Of a stretch of DNA of 64,000 nucleotides, positions 17,531 to 29,382 are shown in pieces. Positions within the stretch are counted from its first letter, which is position 1. Each line of letters begins with the position of its first letter. The position numbers were made by a program, and so were the translations under genes. Origin of the DNA: Streptococcus australis (GTDB taxonomy: Bacteria; Bacillota; Bacilli; Lactobacillales; Streptococcaceae); assembly GCF_003943615.1 (NCBI RefSeq), contig NZ_RJPZ01000003.1:38135-102134 (forward strand). Reading direction: 5' to 3'. The notes under the pieces are model-generated. The model did not search any database, was not told the DNA's origin, and saw only the letters and a list, made by a program, of their open reading frames with translations.

Positions 17531-17673
17531 GGGCAACCTCCTCTTTCATTATATCCCTATCAACGATTTTTTCCTACTAATTCCTACCTCTTCTAAGACA
17601 AAAATATAATACAGTTTATTCATATTTACCCTTCTGTATTATAAAAGAATCCAAAATCTTTTTGCTATTCCCT

Positions 17674-17702
17674 TTGTGAAACCGATTTCCATATGGTATA
17701 CT
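17674..17702 (+). promoter_or_regulatory. pflB promoter
   Basis: TTGTGA (17674-17679), a 17-bp spacer, TATACT (17697-17702). The leader is about 47 nt, with AGAGGA before the ATG. Confidence 0.75.
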
Positions 17703-17755
17703 ACTATTGTAAGTGCAACAGATTTGTTGCTAGAAAGACAAAAGAGGATTTAAAC

Positions 17756-20071
17756 ATGGTTGTTAAAACAGTTGTTGAAGCACAAGACATTTTTGACAAA
17801 GCCTGGGAAGGCTTCCAAGGTGAAGACTGGAAAGAAAGAGCCAGTGTCTCACGCTTTGTACAAGCTAACTACACTCCATATGATGGAGACGAAAGCTTCT
17901 TAGCTGGCCCAACAGAACGTTCACTTCACATCAAGAAGATTGTTGAAGAGACAAAAGCACACTACGAAGAAACTCGTTTCCCATACGATACTCGTCCAAC
18001 TTCTATCGCTGATATCGCAGCTGGATACATCGACAAAGAAAACGAAGTCATCTTCGGTATCCAAAACGATGAGTTGTTCAAATTGAACTTCATGCCTCGT
18101 GGTGGTATCCGTATGGCGGAAACTACTTTGAAAGAAAATGGATTTGAGCCAGATCCAGCTGTGCATGAAATCTTCACAAAATATGTGACAACAGTTAACG
18201 ACGGTATCTTCCGTGCTTATACTACAAACATCCGTCGTGCACGTCACGCTCACACAGTAACTGGTCTTCCAGATGCATACTCACGTGGACGTATCATCGG
18301 GGTTTATGCTCGTTTGGCCCTTTACGGAGCTGACTACTTGATGGCTGAAAAAGCAAACGACTGGAATGCGATTACTGAAATCGATGAAGAATCAATCCGT
18401 CTTCGTGAAGAAGTAAACCTTCAATACCAAGCACTCCAAGAAGTTGTTAAATTGGGTGACCTTTATGGTGTAGACGTACGTCGTCCTGCCTTCGATACAA
18501 AAGAAGCAATTCAATGGACAAACATCGCCTTCATGGCTGTCTGCCGTGTGATCAACGGTGCTGCTACTTCTCTTGGACGTGTGCCAATCGTTTTGGATAT
18601 CTACGCTGAACGTGACTTGGCTCGTGGTACTTACACTGAGTCTGAAATCCAAGAATTCGTTGATGATTTCGTTATGAAATTGCGTACTGTTAAATTTGCT
18701 CGTACAAAAGCTTACGACCAATTGTACTCAGGTGACCCAACCTTCATCACAACTTCTATGGCTGGTATGGGTAACGACGGACGTCACCGTGTTACTAAGA
18801 TGGACTTCCGTTTCTTGAACACTTTGGACAACATCGGTAACTCTCCAGAACCAAACTTGACAGTTCTTTGGACTGACAAATTGCCATACAGCTTCCGTCG
18901 CTACTGTATGCACATGAGCCACAAACACTCTTCTATCCAATACGAAGGTGTAACAACAATGGCGAAAGACGGATACGGTGAAATGAGCTGTATCTCATGT
19001 TGTGTATCTCCACTTGACCCAGAAAACGAAGAACAACGCCACAACATCCAGTACTTCGGTGCTCGTGTAAACGTGCTTAAAGCTCTTCTTACTGGTTTGA
19101 ACGGTGGTTACGACGACGTTCATAAAGACTACAAAGTATTTGACATCGATCCTATCCGTGACGAAGTTCTTGAATTCGAATCTGTTAAAGCAAACTTCGA
19201 AAAATCACTTGACTGGTTGACTGACACTTACGTAGATGCTTTGAACATCATCCACTACATGACTGATAAGTACAACTACGAAGCTGTTCAAATGGCCTTC
19301 TTGCCAACTCACCAACGCGCAAACATGGGATTCGGTATCTGTGGATTCGCTAACACTGTTGATACTTTGTCAGCAATCAAATACGCTACTGTTAAACCAA
19401 TCCGTGACGAAGATGGCTACATCTACGATTACGAAACAATCGGTGAATACCCACGTTGGGGTGAAGATGACCCACGTTCTAACGAATTGGCAGAATGGTT
19501 GATCGAAGCTTACACTACTCGTCTTCGCAGCCACAAACTTTACAAGAATGCAGAAGCTACAGTTTCACTTTTGACTATCACTTCTAACGTTGCTTACTCT
19601 AAACAAACTGGTAACTCACCAGTCCACAAAGGGGTATACCTCAACGAAGATGGTTCTGTGAACACAAGCAAATTGGAATTCTTCTCACCAGGTGCTAACC
19701 CATCTAACAAAGCTAAAGGTGGATGGTTGCAAAACTTGAACTCACTTGCTAGCCTTGACTTTGGTTACGCAGCTGACGGTATCTCACTCACTACTCAAGT
19801 GTCACCTCGTGCTCTTGGTAAAACTCGTGACGAACAAGTAGACAACTTGGTAACTATCCTTGATGGATACTTCGAAAACGGTGGACAACACGTTAACTTG
19901 AACGTTATGGACTTGTCAGACGTTTACGAAAAGATCATGAGCGGTGAAGACGTTATCGTTCGTATCTCTGGATACTGTGTAAACACTAAATACCTCACTC
20001 CAGAACAAAAAACTGAATTGACACAACGTGTCTTCCACGAAGTTCTTTCTATGGATGATGCATTGAGCTAA
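17756..20071 (+). CDS. pflB: Formate C-acetyltransferase (pyruvate formate-lyase)
   Basis: 771-residue glycyl-radical enzyme that splits pyruvate plus CoA into acetyl-CoA and formate under low oxygen, the entry to mixed-acid fermentation. The adjacent active-site cysteines are Cys415-Cys416 in SCISCCVS, and the radical glycine is Gly739 in RISGYCVN near the C-terminus. The activase PflA is not in this window. The start at 17756 is chosen over an in-frame upstream methionine because the promoter -10 lies within that extension and AGAGGA precedes MVVKTV. Codon use is strongly biased toward common codons, as expected for a highly expressed gene. Monocistronic. Confidence 0.98.
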   Translation: MVVKTVVEAQDIFDKAWEGFQGEDWKERASVSRFVQANYTPYDGDESFLAGPTERSLHIKKIVEETKAHYEETRFPYDTRPTSIADIAAGYIDKENEVIFGIQNDELFKLNFMPRGGIRMAETTLKENGFEPDPAVHEIFTKYVTTVNDGIFRAYTTNIRRARHAHTVTGLPDAYSRGRIIGVYARLALYGADYLMAEKANDWNAITEIDEESIRLREEVNLQYQALQEVVKLGDLYGVDVRRPAFDTKEAIQWTNIAFMAVCRVINGAATSLGRVPIVLDIYAERDLARGTYTESEIQEFVDDFVMKLRTVKFARTKAYDQLYSGDPTFITTSMAGMGNDGRHRVTKMDFRFLNTLDNIGNSPEPNLTVLWTDKLPYSFRRYCMHMSHKHSSIQYEGVTTMAKDGYGEMSCISCCVSPLDPENEEQRHNIQYFGARVNVLKALLTGLNGGYDDVHKDYKVFDIDPIRDEVLEFESVKANFEKSLDWLTDTYVDALNIIHYMTDKYNYEAVQMAFLPTHQRANMGFGICGFANTVDTLSAIKYATVKPIRDEDGYIYDYETIGEYPRWGEDDPRSNELAEWLIEAYTTRLRSHKLYKNAEATVSLLTITSNVAYSKQTGNSPVHKGVYLNEDGSVNTSKLEFFSPGANPSNKAKGGWLQNLNSLASLDFGYAADGISLTTQVSPRALGKTRDEQVDNLVTILDGYFENGGQHVNLNVMDLSDVYEKIMSGEDVIVRISGYCVNTKYLTPEQKTELTQRVFHEVLSMDDALS

Positions 20072-20088
20072 GATTCAAATAGATTTTT

Positions 20089-20117
20089 CAAACCAGTCGG
20101 AAACGGCTGGTTTTTTC
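20089..20117 (+). terminator. pflB terminator
   Basis: AAACCAG-TCG, GAAA tetraloop, CGG-CTGGTTT followed by a T-run. Confidence 0.85.
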
Positions 20118-20170
20118 TTGTCCTGTCTTGACTAAATCCGTGGTAACACTAGTACAAATCAGTGAAATTT

Positions 20171-20179
20171 TGATATAAT
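20171..20179 (+). promoter_or_regulatory. Extended -10 promoter of the ThrE-like exporter genes
   Basis: TGATATAAT fits the TGN extended -10 box. A weak AGTACA sits at the -35 position (20151-20156). The ATG is about 33 bp downstream. Confidence 0.6.
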
Positions 20180-20211
20180 GGAAGCAATCTATTAACAGAA
20201 CAGGAAGAACA

Positions 20212-20970
20212 ATGGAATCGTCTAAAGATATGGACCGCGTGATTGATGTCCTCATGTTGGCAGGAACCCTCCTTTTAGAGAGTGGTTCTGAAATCCATCG
20301 GGTGGAGGATACCATGATCCGGATTGCTCATTCTCAAGGAATCGATGATTGCAATGCCTTAGCGATGCCAGTCGCTATTTTCTTTTCAATCGAAAATGCC
20401 AATATCACGCGGATGAAGCGGATCCTGCGGACCAATTACAATATCGAGAAGGTCTGTGATGTCAATCAGATTTCTCGCCAATTAGTCTCTGGGCACATCA
20501 ATCTCGAAGAAGCCTACCAAGCCTTGATCCAATTGAAGCAGAAGGAAGTCCCCTATACCAATTTGCAGTTAACCATCGCGGCAACTCTTAGCGCCCCTTT
20601 TTTCTCCATTATGTTTGGCGGGAATTTTTATGATGCGATAGGAGCAGGTATTGCGACTGTCTTTGCCTATGCTTTCTCTCTAGTAGTTGAGAAATACGTG
20701 CGCATCCCTTTTGCCACTGCTTTTGCGGCAGCCTTTGTCTTTGGCTTTTTGGCCCATATTTGGGCCCGCTATAGTGGTTTTCCTTCCAATACCGATCTCA
20801 TAATTGCTGGTTGTGTCATGCCTTTCGTTCCTGGGATTGCCATGACCAATGCCGTCAGGGATCTGATGAACAACCACCTCAACTCTGGGATGAGTAAACT
20901 CTTTGAGACCCTGCTCATTACTCTTGCCCTTGGTGCCGGAACGACCGTCGCTCTTGTCCTTATGAAATAG
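20212..20970 (+). CDS. Threonine/serine exporter family protein, larger subunit
   Basis: 252 residues. The N-terminal ~110 residues are soluble and begin with the conserved AGTLLLESGSEIHRVEDTM block typical of the ThrE N-terminal domain (DUF1212). The C-terminal half has about five membrane helices (LSAPFFSIMFGGNFYDAIGAG, FAFAAAFVFGFLAHIWARY, LGAGTTVALVLM). In Corynebacterium the two halves are one protein exporting threonine and serine; here they are split, and the smaller partner starts 4 bp downstream. Substrate is inferred from the family only. Confidence 0.88.
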   Translation: MESSKDMDRVIDVLMLAGTLLLESGSEIHRVEDTMIRIAHSQGIDDCNALAMPVAIFFSIENANITRMKRILRTNYNIEKVCDVNQISRQLVSGHINLEEAYQALIQLKQKEVPYTNLQLTIAATLSAPFFSIMFGGNFYDAIGAGIATVFAYAFSLVVEKYVRIPFATAFAAAFVFGFLAHIWARYSGFPSNTDLIIAGCVMPFVPGIAMTNAVRDLMNNHLNSGMSKLFETLLITLALGAGTTVALVLMK

Positions 20971-20974
20971 AATC

Positions 20975-21442
20975 ATGAATCTAATCGAATTTTTAATCCA
21001 AGCCGTGGCGAGTTTGATTGCCATCATTACCTTTTTAATCGTCCTCAACGTGCAACGTTCCATGCTACTCCCTGGAGGAATTTTAGGGATGGCTATTTGG
21101 TTGCTCTACTATATCTTGAAAGGACCTACCAATGTTATCATTGCGACTTTTATCGCCGCCATTGTCGGTTCTTGTATCAGTCAAATTTTAAGTATCATCT
21201 ACAAGACGCCTGTCGTTGTCTTTATGCTAGCTATTCTCGCTCCTTTGGTTCCTGGATATATTTCCTATCGGACCACCTCCTTCTTTGTTAGTGGCCAATA
21301 TCAGCAAGCCGTGACCAGTGTGACCCTAGTTGTTATTCTGGCCTTGGTTATCTCTATCGGGATGGCTAGCGGGTCTGTCGTCTTGAAACTCTACCATTCT
21401 TACCAACGCCATCAAAAAAGAAAAATGACCAATGCCAACTAG
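20975..21442 (+). CDS. Threonine/serine exporter family protein, smaller subunit
   Basis: 155 residues with about five helices and almost no soluble part, matching the ThrE C-terminal half (DUF3815/ThrE_2): MLLPGGILGMAIWLLYY, LAPLVPGYISYRTTSFF. The start lies 4 bp after the stop of the larger partner, which indicates tight co-translation and probably a two-subunit exporter. The stop codon lies within the following terminator. Confidence 0.88.
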   Translation: MNLIEFLIQAVASLIAIITFLIVLNVQRSMLLPGGILGMAIWLLYYILKGPTNVIIATFIAAIVGSCISQILSIIYKTPVVVFMLAILAPLVPGYISYRTTSFFVSGQYQQAVTSVTLVVILALVISIGMASGSVVLKLYHSYQRHQKRKMTNAN

Positions 21443-21462
21443 CATTGGTTTTCTAAATTTTT
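21428..21462 (+). terminator. Terminator of ThrE-like pair
   Basis: ACCAATGC, loop CAACTA, GCATTGGT, then TTTCTAAATTTTT. It overlaps the last codons of the gene. Confidence 0.75.
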
Positions 21463-21545
21463 ATATGTAATCGCTTGCATTTTTATTTAAAAGGAGTACA
21501 ATGATAGTGAAAAAAACAAATCCTTTAAAGTATGCGAGGTGATGT

Positions 21546-21779
21546 ATGATGCTAAACAAGTATATCAAGTATCTTCCTTGGATGATCCTAGGAGCCCTCC
21601 CCTCCTATCAATCAGCGACTATCTATGCCCGTAATTCATTTGACTTGTTCTATCTGACCTTGAACTTTCTGATTGTATACATCGCTTTAATCGTCTTCTA
21701 CGAAAATGTTCTAAGAGACAAATGCAAAGAGCTCTTCATACGAATCATGAGCAATCCTAAAAAAGATAAGCAAGCATAA
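21546..21779 (+). CDS. Small membrane protein, unknown function
   Basis: 77 residues with two hydrophobic segments (PWMILGALPSYQSATIYA and LFYLTLNFLIVYIALIVFYENVL) and a basic tail ending NPKKDKQA. RBS GAGGTGA lies before tandem ATGs at 21546 and 21549. No family was recognised. It has its own terminator and a short upstream region, so it is an independent unit between the ThrE-like pair and mvaS. Confidence 0.7.
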   Translation: MMLNKYIKYLPWMILGALPSYQSATIYARNSFDLFYLTLNFLIVYIALIVFYENVLRDKCKELFIRIMSNPKKDKQA

Positions 21780-21785
21780 GAGTTG

Positions 21786-21815
21786 AAAAGCCATCTAGGG
21801 ATGGCTTTTTTGTTT
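21786..21815 (+). terminator. Terminator of the small membrane protein gene
   Basis: AAAAGCCATC, loop TAGG, GATGGCTTTTTT. Confidence 0.85.
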
Positions 21816-21968
21816 TTCGTCCTCTTTTTTTCAAAAAATCCCCTTGCCCAACTCGGTCCTAAGAATGATTTCCAAACTGTTCTGGCTTTTTCAAGGGAGT
21901 TTTGCTCTCAAATATGGTAAAATAGTAACGAAATATACTAGTAGATATCAAATTAAAAGAGGTTATTT

Positions 21969-23147
21969 ATGACAATCGGTATTGATAAGATTGGATTTGC
22001 GACCAGCCAGTATGTCTTGCGCTTAAGTGAGCTAGCGGCTGCTCGAAATACAGATCCAGAGAAACTCAGTAAAGGGCTCTTATTGAAAGAACTGAGTATT
22101 GCCCCTATTACAGAGGATATCGTCACACTTGGAGCAAGTGCCAGCCATAGTATTTTAACCGAAGAAGAAAAAGAAGAAATTGATATGGTCATCCTGGCGA
22201 CCGAGTCAGGAATTGACCAGAGTAAGGCTGCTGCTGTTTTCGTTCACGGTCTCCTAGGAATCCAACCCTTTGCTCGGAGCTTTGAAATGAAGGAAGCCTG
22301 CTATGCTGCAACGGCCGCTTTGGACTATGCTAAGCTTCATGTTGAAAAGTTCCCACTGAGCAAGGTGTTGGTCATTGCCAGTGATATTGCAAAATATGGG
22401 ATCGACACCCCTGGAGAACCGACTCAAGGAGCTGGATCTGTCGCTATGCTAGTGACGCAGAACCCACGTATCCTAGCCTTTAATGATGATAATGTAGCTC
22501 AAACCCGTGATGTCATGGATTTCTGGCGTCCCAACTACTCAAGCACTCCCTTTGTCAATGGGATCTATTCGACCCAACAGTACTTGGATTGCTTGAAAAC
22601 AACTTGGACAGAGTATCAAAAACGGACTGGTCTGACATTGGATGATTTTGATGCGATCTGCTTCCACCTACCTTATCCCAAGCTTGCTCTTAAGGGCTTA
22701 AAAAAGATTCTTGATAAGAGTCTTTCTCCTGAGAAACAAGCCCAATTGCAATACAATTTTGAACAGTCCATTCTCTACAGCCAAAAGGTTGGGAATATCT
22801 ATACGGGTTCCCTCTTCCTAGGTTTGCTTTCTCTCTTAGAGAATCAGCCTCAACTAGTGGCTGGCGACCGGATCGCCCTCTATGGATATGGAAGTGGCGC
22901 AGTCGCTGAGATTTTTAGTGCTCACTTAGTCGAAGGATATGAGCAAATGCTCCATCCAAATCGTATGGCAGAATTGGATCAGCGAAAAGCTCTTACGATT
23001 GCCGAATATGAGAAGATCTTCTTCGAAGAGGCACAATTAGATGCTGAAGGCAATCAAACCTTCCAAGGTTACCAAGATCAAACCTTTGCCTTATCAGAAA
23101 TCAACGAACACCAACGAACCTATGTAAAGGTAGAACACCATGGTTAA
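21969..23147 (+). CDS. mvaS: Hydroxymethylglutaryl-CoA synthase
   Basis: 392 residues. Condenses acetyl-CoA with acetoacetyl-CoA to HMG-CoA, the first committed mevalonate step. The acyl-binding cysteine is Cys111 in KEACYAATAAL, with the catalytic histidine in CFHLPYPKLALKGL and the C-terminal GYGSGAVAEIFSA block. RBS AGAGG precedes the ATG, and an extended -10 (TGGTAAAAT, about 21915-21923) lies upstream. The 3' end overlaps mvaA by 8 bp, so the two are translationally coupled. The pair converges on the mvaK1-mvaD-mvaK2-fni operon. Confidence 0.97.
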   Translation: MTIGIDKIGFATSQYVLRLSELAAARNTDPEKLSKGLLLKELSIAPITEDIVTLGASASHSILTEEEKEEIDMVILATESGIDQSKAAAVFVHGLLGIQPFARSFEMKEACYAATAALDYAKLHVEKFPLSKVLVIASDIAKYGIDTPGEPTQGAGSVAMLVTQNPRILAFNDDNVAQTRDVMDFWRPNYSSTPFVNGIYSTQQYLDCLKTTWTEYQKRTGLTLDDFDAICFHLPYPKLALKGLKKILDKSLSPEKQAQLQYNFEQSILYSQKVGNIYTGSLFLGLLSLLENQPQLVAGDRIALYGYGSGAVAEIFSAHLVEGYEQMLHPNRMAELDQRKALTIAEYEKIFFEEAQLDAEGNQTFQGYQDQTFALSEINEHQRTYVKVEHHG

Positions 23148-24408
23148 ATTAACTGGTTTTTCAAAAGCAAGTCCAGCAGAGCGTATCGAGAAACTGGCTC
23201 AGGCCGGACTCCTTTCAGAAGAAGGACTACAAACAGTAAGGGACAATGACACATTGCCCCTTTCTCTTGCCAATGAAATGGTCGAAAATGTCCTCGGCAC
23301 CTTAGCCTTGCCCTTTGGTATAGCTCCTGGCTTCCAGATAGATGATCAGGAAATTCAGGTCCCAATGGTGACGGAAGAACCCTCTGTCATTGCTGCTGCT
23401 TCTTATGCTGCAGGGTTGATCAAGCGTTCAGGTGGGTTTCAGACCCAGGTTCACAAGCGTCAAATGATTGGGCAAGTGGCTCTCTATGATGTCAGCAATA
23501 AAGAAAAGGCCAGTCAGGCGATTACAGAAGCTAAAGAAGAACTGCTCCAACTGGCCAATCAAGCCTATCCTTCCATCGTTAAACGGGGAGGTGGGGCACG
23601 AGATCTCTGGACAGAGGTGAAAGGTGACTTTCTCATTTGCTACCTATCCGTTGATCCAAAAGAAGCCATGGGGGCTAACATGCTCAACACCATGTTGGAA
23701 GCTCTGGTCGACCCTTTAGAAGAGTTATCCGGGGGCCAAGGCTTAATGGCTATTTTGTCCAACCTAGCAACAGATGCCCTCGTCACTGCAAGGTGTCACA
23801 TAGACTACCGCTTTCTCAGTCGTGATCCCAAGGAAGCTGCCGAAATTGCTCAGAAAATAGCTCTGGCCAGTCAATTAGCGGCTGTTGATCCTTATCGAGC
23901 AGCGACTCACAACAAGGGAATTTTCAATGGCATCGATGCTGTCGTCTTAGCAACTGGAAATGACTGGCGGGCGATTGAAGCAGGTGGCCATACCTATGCC
24001 AGTCGATCCGGACAAGCTCTAGGACTATCTAACTGGATGGATCATCCAGAACAGCAAGTCCTAGAAGGTCAGCTGACCCTTCCCATGCCTATCGCTACCA
24101 AGGGAGGCTCCATCGGACTCAATCCAAGTGTTCAAGTGGCTCATGAACTACTTGGAAATCCTGACGCCCAGACTCTTGCACGGATTATTGTATCCGTTGG
24201 CCTAGCTCAAAACTTTGCAGCGCTTAAGGCCTTGGTCAGCACCGGTATTCAACATGGGCATATGAAACTCCAGGCTAAGTCACTCGCCCTACTTGCTGGA
24301 GCTACTCCGTCAGAGGTGGCTCCGGTGGTGCAAGCATTGCTAGAGGACAAACCCTTTAACCTGGAAAAAGCCCAAGCTGTTTTAGAGGAAATTCGTCAAA
24401 GTAAGTAA
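23140..24408 (+). CDS. mvaA: Hydroxymethylglutaryl-CoA reductase, class II
   Basis: 422 residues, degradative-type (class II) soluble reductase. Active-site landmarks are ENVLGTLALPFGIAPGF, the glutamate in TEEPSVIAAAS, AMGANMLNTM, the lysine/glycine block TKGGSIGLNPSVQVA and a C-terminal histidine in GIQHGHMKLQ. It reduces HMG-CoA to mevalonate. It is coupled to mvaS by an 8-bp overlap and ends in the terminator shared with fni. Confidence 0.97.
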   Translation: MVKLTGFSKASPAERIEKLAQAGLLSEEGLQTVRDNDTLPLSLANEMVENVLGTLALPFGIAPGFQIDDQEIQVPMVTEEPSVIAAASYAAGLIKRSGGFQTQVHKRQMIGQVALYDVSNKEKASQAITEAKEELLQLANQAYPSIVKRGGGARDLWTEVKGDFLICYLSVDPKEAMGANMLNTMLEALVDPLEELSGGQGLMAILSNLATDALVTARCHIDYRFLSRDPKEAAEIAQKIALASQLAAVDPYRAATHNKGIFNGIDAVVLATGNDWRAIEAGGHTYASRSGQALGLSNWMDHPEQQVLEGQLTLPMPIATKGGSIGLNPSVQVAHELLGNPDAQTLARIIVSVGLAQNFAALKALVSTGIQHGHMKLQAKSLALLAGATPSEVAPVVQALLEDKPFNLEKAQAVLEEIRQSK

Positions 24409-24439
24409 AAAATCCTTCCGTGTAAACGGAGGGATTTTT
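24405..24439. terminator. Terminator between mvaA and fni
   Basis: AAAAATCCTTCCGT, loop GTAA, ACGGAGGGATTTTT. It overlaps the mvaA stop codon and works for both convergent operons. Confidence 0.85.
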
Positions 24440-24454
24440 GCTAGTTTCTTCAAG

Positions 24455-26463
<2,009 letters not shown>

Positions 26464-26474
<11 letters not shown>

Positions 26475-27414
26475 GGGATAAATCCTTGGTCTTGGAGACA
26501 ATGATACGGTAGTCTTGTTCAAAAAGTGGAACCAATTGGTCCAGATCCTCTTCTAGACAGAGAACCTTCACATTCGGACCTGCATCCATGGTGAAGTAGC
26601 AACGTTTCCCTTCTTCACGAAGAGAGCGCACGAACTCCATGGCCTCGTAGCTCTTATCCGTCAAATAGGAAAAGGCTGGACTTGCAGTCTTGGTTGTAGA
26701 ATGCATGAGAAGAGCATTCCGTTCGGTCAATTCCCCTACTTTTTCAAAATCATTGTCCTTCAGGTAACCCAGCATATCTTGGTAATCCCGGGCTGACTGG
26801 CGGATCCATTCTTGGAAATTGGTAGAGGTTTCCGTGCACCGTTTCATCCCTTCCCGACTAGAAAGAATTTTTTGTTGGTCGTTTAACACTAGCATGATCA
26901 TAGCCAGTTTGAGGTCCGTTTCCACCTGGTAAATTTCCCCAGTATCCTTGTCCCAAGCAGCTAAAGGCCCAAAGAAGGAACGAGATGACGAGCCGGAAGC
27001 AAACTTAGCCGCTTGAGCTTGTTCTGCCTGAGTCATGCCCAGTTGGTAATAGCGATTGCAGGCTTTTACCAATGCAGACAAACCACTAGAACTAGAAGAA
27101 AGTCCTGCAGCTGTCGGCATATTGTTGCTGGTATCAACCCGAACAAAGCCTGTCTCCCCTTCTGGTTTAAAGCGGTCGATGACTGCTCCAATCTTGGCCT
27201 GCTCCGCTTCATTTTGGAAGACCCCATCAATATAGAAGGCATGAGCCTTGGCTTCAGGTCCCAAAGGGCTGATGCGAGTCTCCGTATACATATTTTCCAA
27301 GGTCAAGGAAATGGAACTAGTTGATGGTACCATCGCTTCACTGTTTTCCTTACCCCAATACTTAATAATGGCGATATTGGCATACGATTTCACACTTACA
27401 GGCTTTCGATCCAT
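26464..27414 (-). CDS. mvaD: Diphosphomevalonate decarboxylase
   Basis: 316 residues. ATP-dependent decarboxylation of diphosphomevalonate gives IPP. Landmarks: SYANIAIIKYWGKE near the N-terminus, the phosphate loop NMPTAAGLSSSSSGLSALV and the C-terminal FTMDAGPNVKVL with the catalytic aspartate. It overlaps mvaK1 by 19 bp and mvaK2 by 11 bp. Confidence 0.96.
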
Positions 27415-28274
27415 AACTCCTCCACTCCTTTATTTCTTAGTTCTTTTGCGATCATTTCTGCTTGTTCTTGGTCTGTAGCAAGGGCAATGATACAGCCACC
27501 GAGCCCGCCACCGCTCATTTTGGCTCCCAAAGCTCCATTCGCTAATGCTAGTTCTACCAGTTGATCCGCTTCTGGACAACTCACTCCTACTGCCTGCAAA
27601 TAATGATGACAGTCTGTTAAGATACGTCCCAAGGTGGGAGCATCTTTTTGGGCAAGAGCTTTTTCTGCTTGCTCAGTTAGAAGTCCAATTTCATGGAAAC
27701 TTGCCAGGGCCGCTGTTCCCAAATCCTTGACCTTCTGAATGACTTCTTTGGTATGGCCACGGATACCTGTATCTGCAATAACCAGCTTGGCACCCAAATC
27801 AACCTCTAATTCACTAAAACCGACATTTCGAATGAATTTAATAGGCTTATCACTTAGACAGGTCTTGGCATCCAGCCCACTAGGATTCATATGGGCAATC
27901 ATTTCCGCTCGATTCACCAAGATTTCCAAAGTCTCTTGACTCAAATCCCGCTTGAAGTAATCAAAGACTGCTCGAATTGCTGCAATACTGACAGCAGCCG
28001 AGGACCCCATCCCCCGCTGGGACGGAATCATGGAGTCAATTCGGCAAGCGATGGCCGCCTCCTCAATCCCCAAATACTCTAAGGAAGCGTAAACAGCCAT
28101 AGATAAGCTATCATTCTCAAAAAGGACCCACGGACGATCCGCAGGTACAATCTGACAGGTGACCTGAATGTGAAGGAGAGGCAAGGCAATGGCTGGATAG
28201 CCATAAACAACTGCATGCTCTCCTATTAAAATAATCTTGCTATGTGCCTGTCCGACACCTATCGATCTAGTCAT
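27396..28274 (-). CDS. mvaK1: Mevalonate kinase
   Basis: 292 residues, GHMP fold: GQAHSKIILIGEHAVVYG (motif 1), QRGMGSSAAVSIAAIRA (ATP loop), MSGGGLGGCIIAL (motif 3). It makes 5-phosphomevalonate, and in streptococci the enzyme is feedback-inhibited by diphosphomevalonate. The start at 28274 matches the usual MT..VGVGQAHSK N-terminus and is preceded by GAGAG; an ATG at 28295 would add seven residues. First gene of the operon mvaK1-mvaD-mvaK2-fni. Confidence 0.95.
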   Translation of the reverse strand: MTRSIGVGQAHSKIILIGEHAVVYGYPAIALPLLHIQVTCQIVPADRPWVLFENDSLSMAVYASLEYLGIEEAAIACRIDSMIPSQRGMGSSAAVSIAAIRAVFDYFKRDLSQETLEILVNRAEMIAHMNPSGLDAKTCLSDKPIKFIRNVGFSELEVDLGAKLVIADTGIRGHTKEVIQKVKDLGTAALASFHEIGLLTEQAEKALAQKDAPTLGRILTDCHHYLQAVGVSCPEADQLVELALANGALGAKMSGGGLGGCIIALATDQEQAEMIAKELRNKGVEELWIESL

Positions 28275-28344
28275 ACGTCTCTCAGTTATCTTCATTCTTT
28301 CTGCTATAGATTGCTTGATACAATCCTCTCTCCTACCATTTTAA

Positions 28345-28382
28345 TATAAAAAAAGAAAAAAAGCGATGGCTAAACCACGCTT
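28345..28382 (-). terminator. Terminator of the serine hydrolase gene
   Basis: Minus-strand AAGCGTGG / CCATCGCTT stem with one bulge, followed by a long T-run (28345-28360). Confidence 0.7.
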
Positions 28383-28393
28383 CTTTCTCCGTC

Positions 28394-29347
28394 TTAGGAA
28401 GGATTTTTACTGGCCACTTCCATTTCTGTTTTGATGAGCTCCATCAGTTGATTTCGATCTAGGATCCATTGGGCCCGCTCATCTTTTTCATAGGTCCGAT
28501 TGGATAGAAAAATAGCCGCCAATTGGAGCTTGCGGTTATAGAGAAGGAAGGTCCCTGTATAACCTGTATGGTCCAACCAGTCTCCTTCCAGATTCCAGGC
28601 CAGAGAGCGCGTCTTCCCTTCTTCTAAGGCATAGTTCTGCGATAGAATCCCTGCAAAAGGATCCTGTAAATAATGCTCCAGGAAAATTTCCATATCTCTA
28701 ATAGTCGAGAACAGGCCTGCACTTCCAGCATGGACTCCCAGCACACGCGCTTTCGGATCATGGACAACGCCACCTGGAAGGCCACGAATGGTTGGAACAG
28801 CTTGAGAAACCGGGCCAAAAGTAGTCTCCTTCATTTGCCAAGGTTCAAAGACTTGCTCCTGAAAAATATAGTCTAAGTCCAGACCAAACCACTTCTCCAG
28901 AAGAAAGCCCAATAAAAGAAAATTGACATCCGTATAGTGGAACTGGCGATTGTCCTTGAGTTTCAAGCGGTGCAAGGCTTCTTTTAAGCCCTCAGCATCC
29001 AAGTCATCTCGTCTAGGGATGAAAGGATCCAGCCCAGAAGTATGGGTTAAAAGCTGACGGATGGTCACCTCTGCCTGCTCCATATCCGGATAGTGAGAAG
29101 CTAAGGGACGATCGATATCAATTTGCCCTTGTCGGACCAGAAAAGCAAGAACCGTTCCAACTCCGACGACCTTACTCACACTGGCTAAATCATAGGTCAA
29201 GCCAGGAATAACTGGCTCTTGCTTGTCTGGATCAGCTAGTCCCAAGTAATACTCCTGCCAGCTTCCTTTCTGATAGAGCGCAAGAGAGGCACCTGGGTAG
29301 ATGCCTGCTCCTATTTGCTCTTGAATTTTTTGGATGATTTTTTCCAT
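28394..29347 (-). CDS. Serine hydrolase, class C beta-lactamase / PBP-like fold
   Basis: 317 residues. SxxK is Ser56-Val-Ser-Lys59 in DLASVSKVV, the second motif is Tyr-x-x-Asn in HYTDVNFLL, and the third is HTG in LDHTGYTGTF, so the catalytic triad elements of the family are complete. There is no signal peptide, so it appears cytosolic or exported by another route. Members act as esterases, D-aminopeptidases or penicillin-insensitive carboxypeptidases; the substrate cannot be told here. It lies 35 bp downstream of cppA in the same direction and probably shares its transcript. Confidence 0.88.
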   Translation of the reverse strand: MEKIIQKIQEQIGAGIYPGASLALYQKGSWQEYYLGLADPDKQEPVIPGLTYDLASVSKVVGVGTVLAFLVRQGQIDIDRPLASHYPDMEQAEVTIRQLLTHTSGLDPFIPRRDDLDAEGLKEALHRLKLKDNRQFHYTDVNFLLLGFLLEKWFGLDLDYIFQEQVFEPWQMKETTFGPVSQAVPTIRGLPGGVVHDPKARVLGVHAGSAGLFSTIRDMEIFLEHYLQDPFAGILSQNYALEEGKTRSLAWNLEGDWLDHTGYTGTFLLYNRKLQLAAIFLSNRTYEKDERAQWILDRNQLMELIKTEMEVASKNPS

Positions 29348-29382
29348 TTTTCTTCACTCATTTCAATCAGCCAAAGACTTGC

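Noticed and set aside
18392-18721. 110-codon ORF antisense to pflB
   Set aside because: Product of strong codon bias on the sense strand; no promoter, RBS or protein-like composition.
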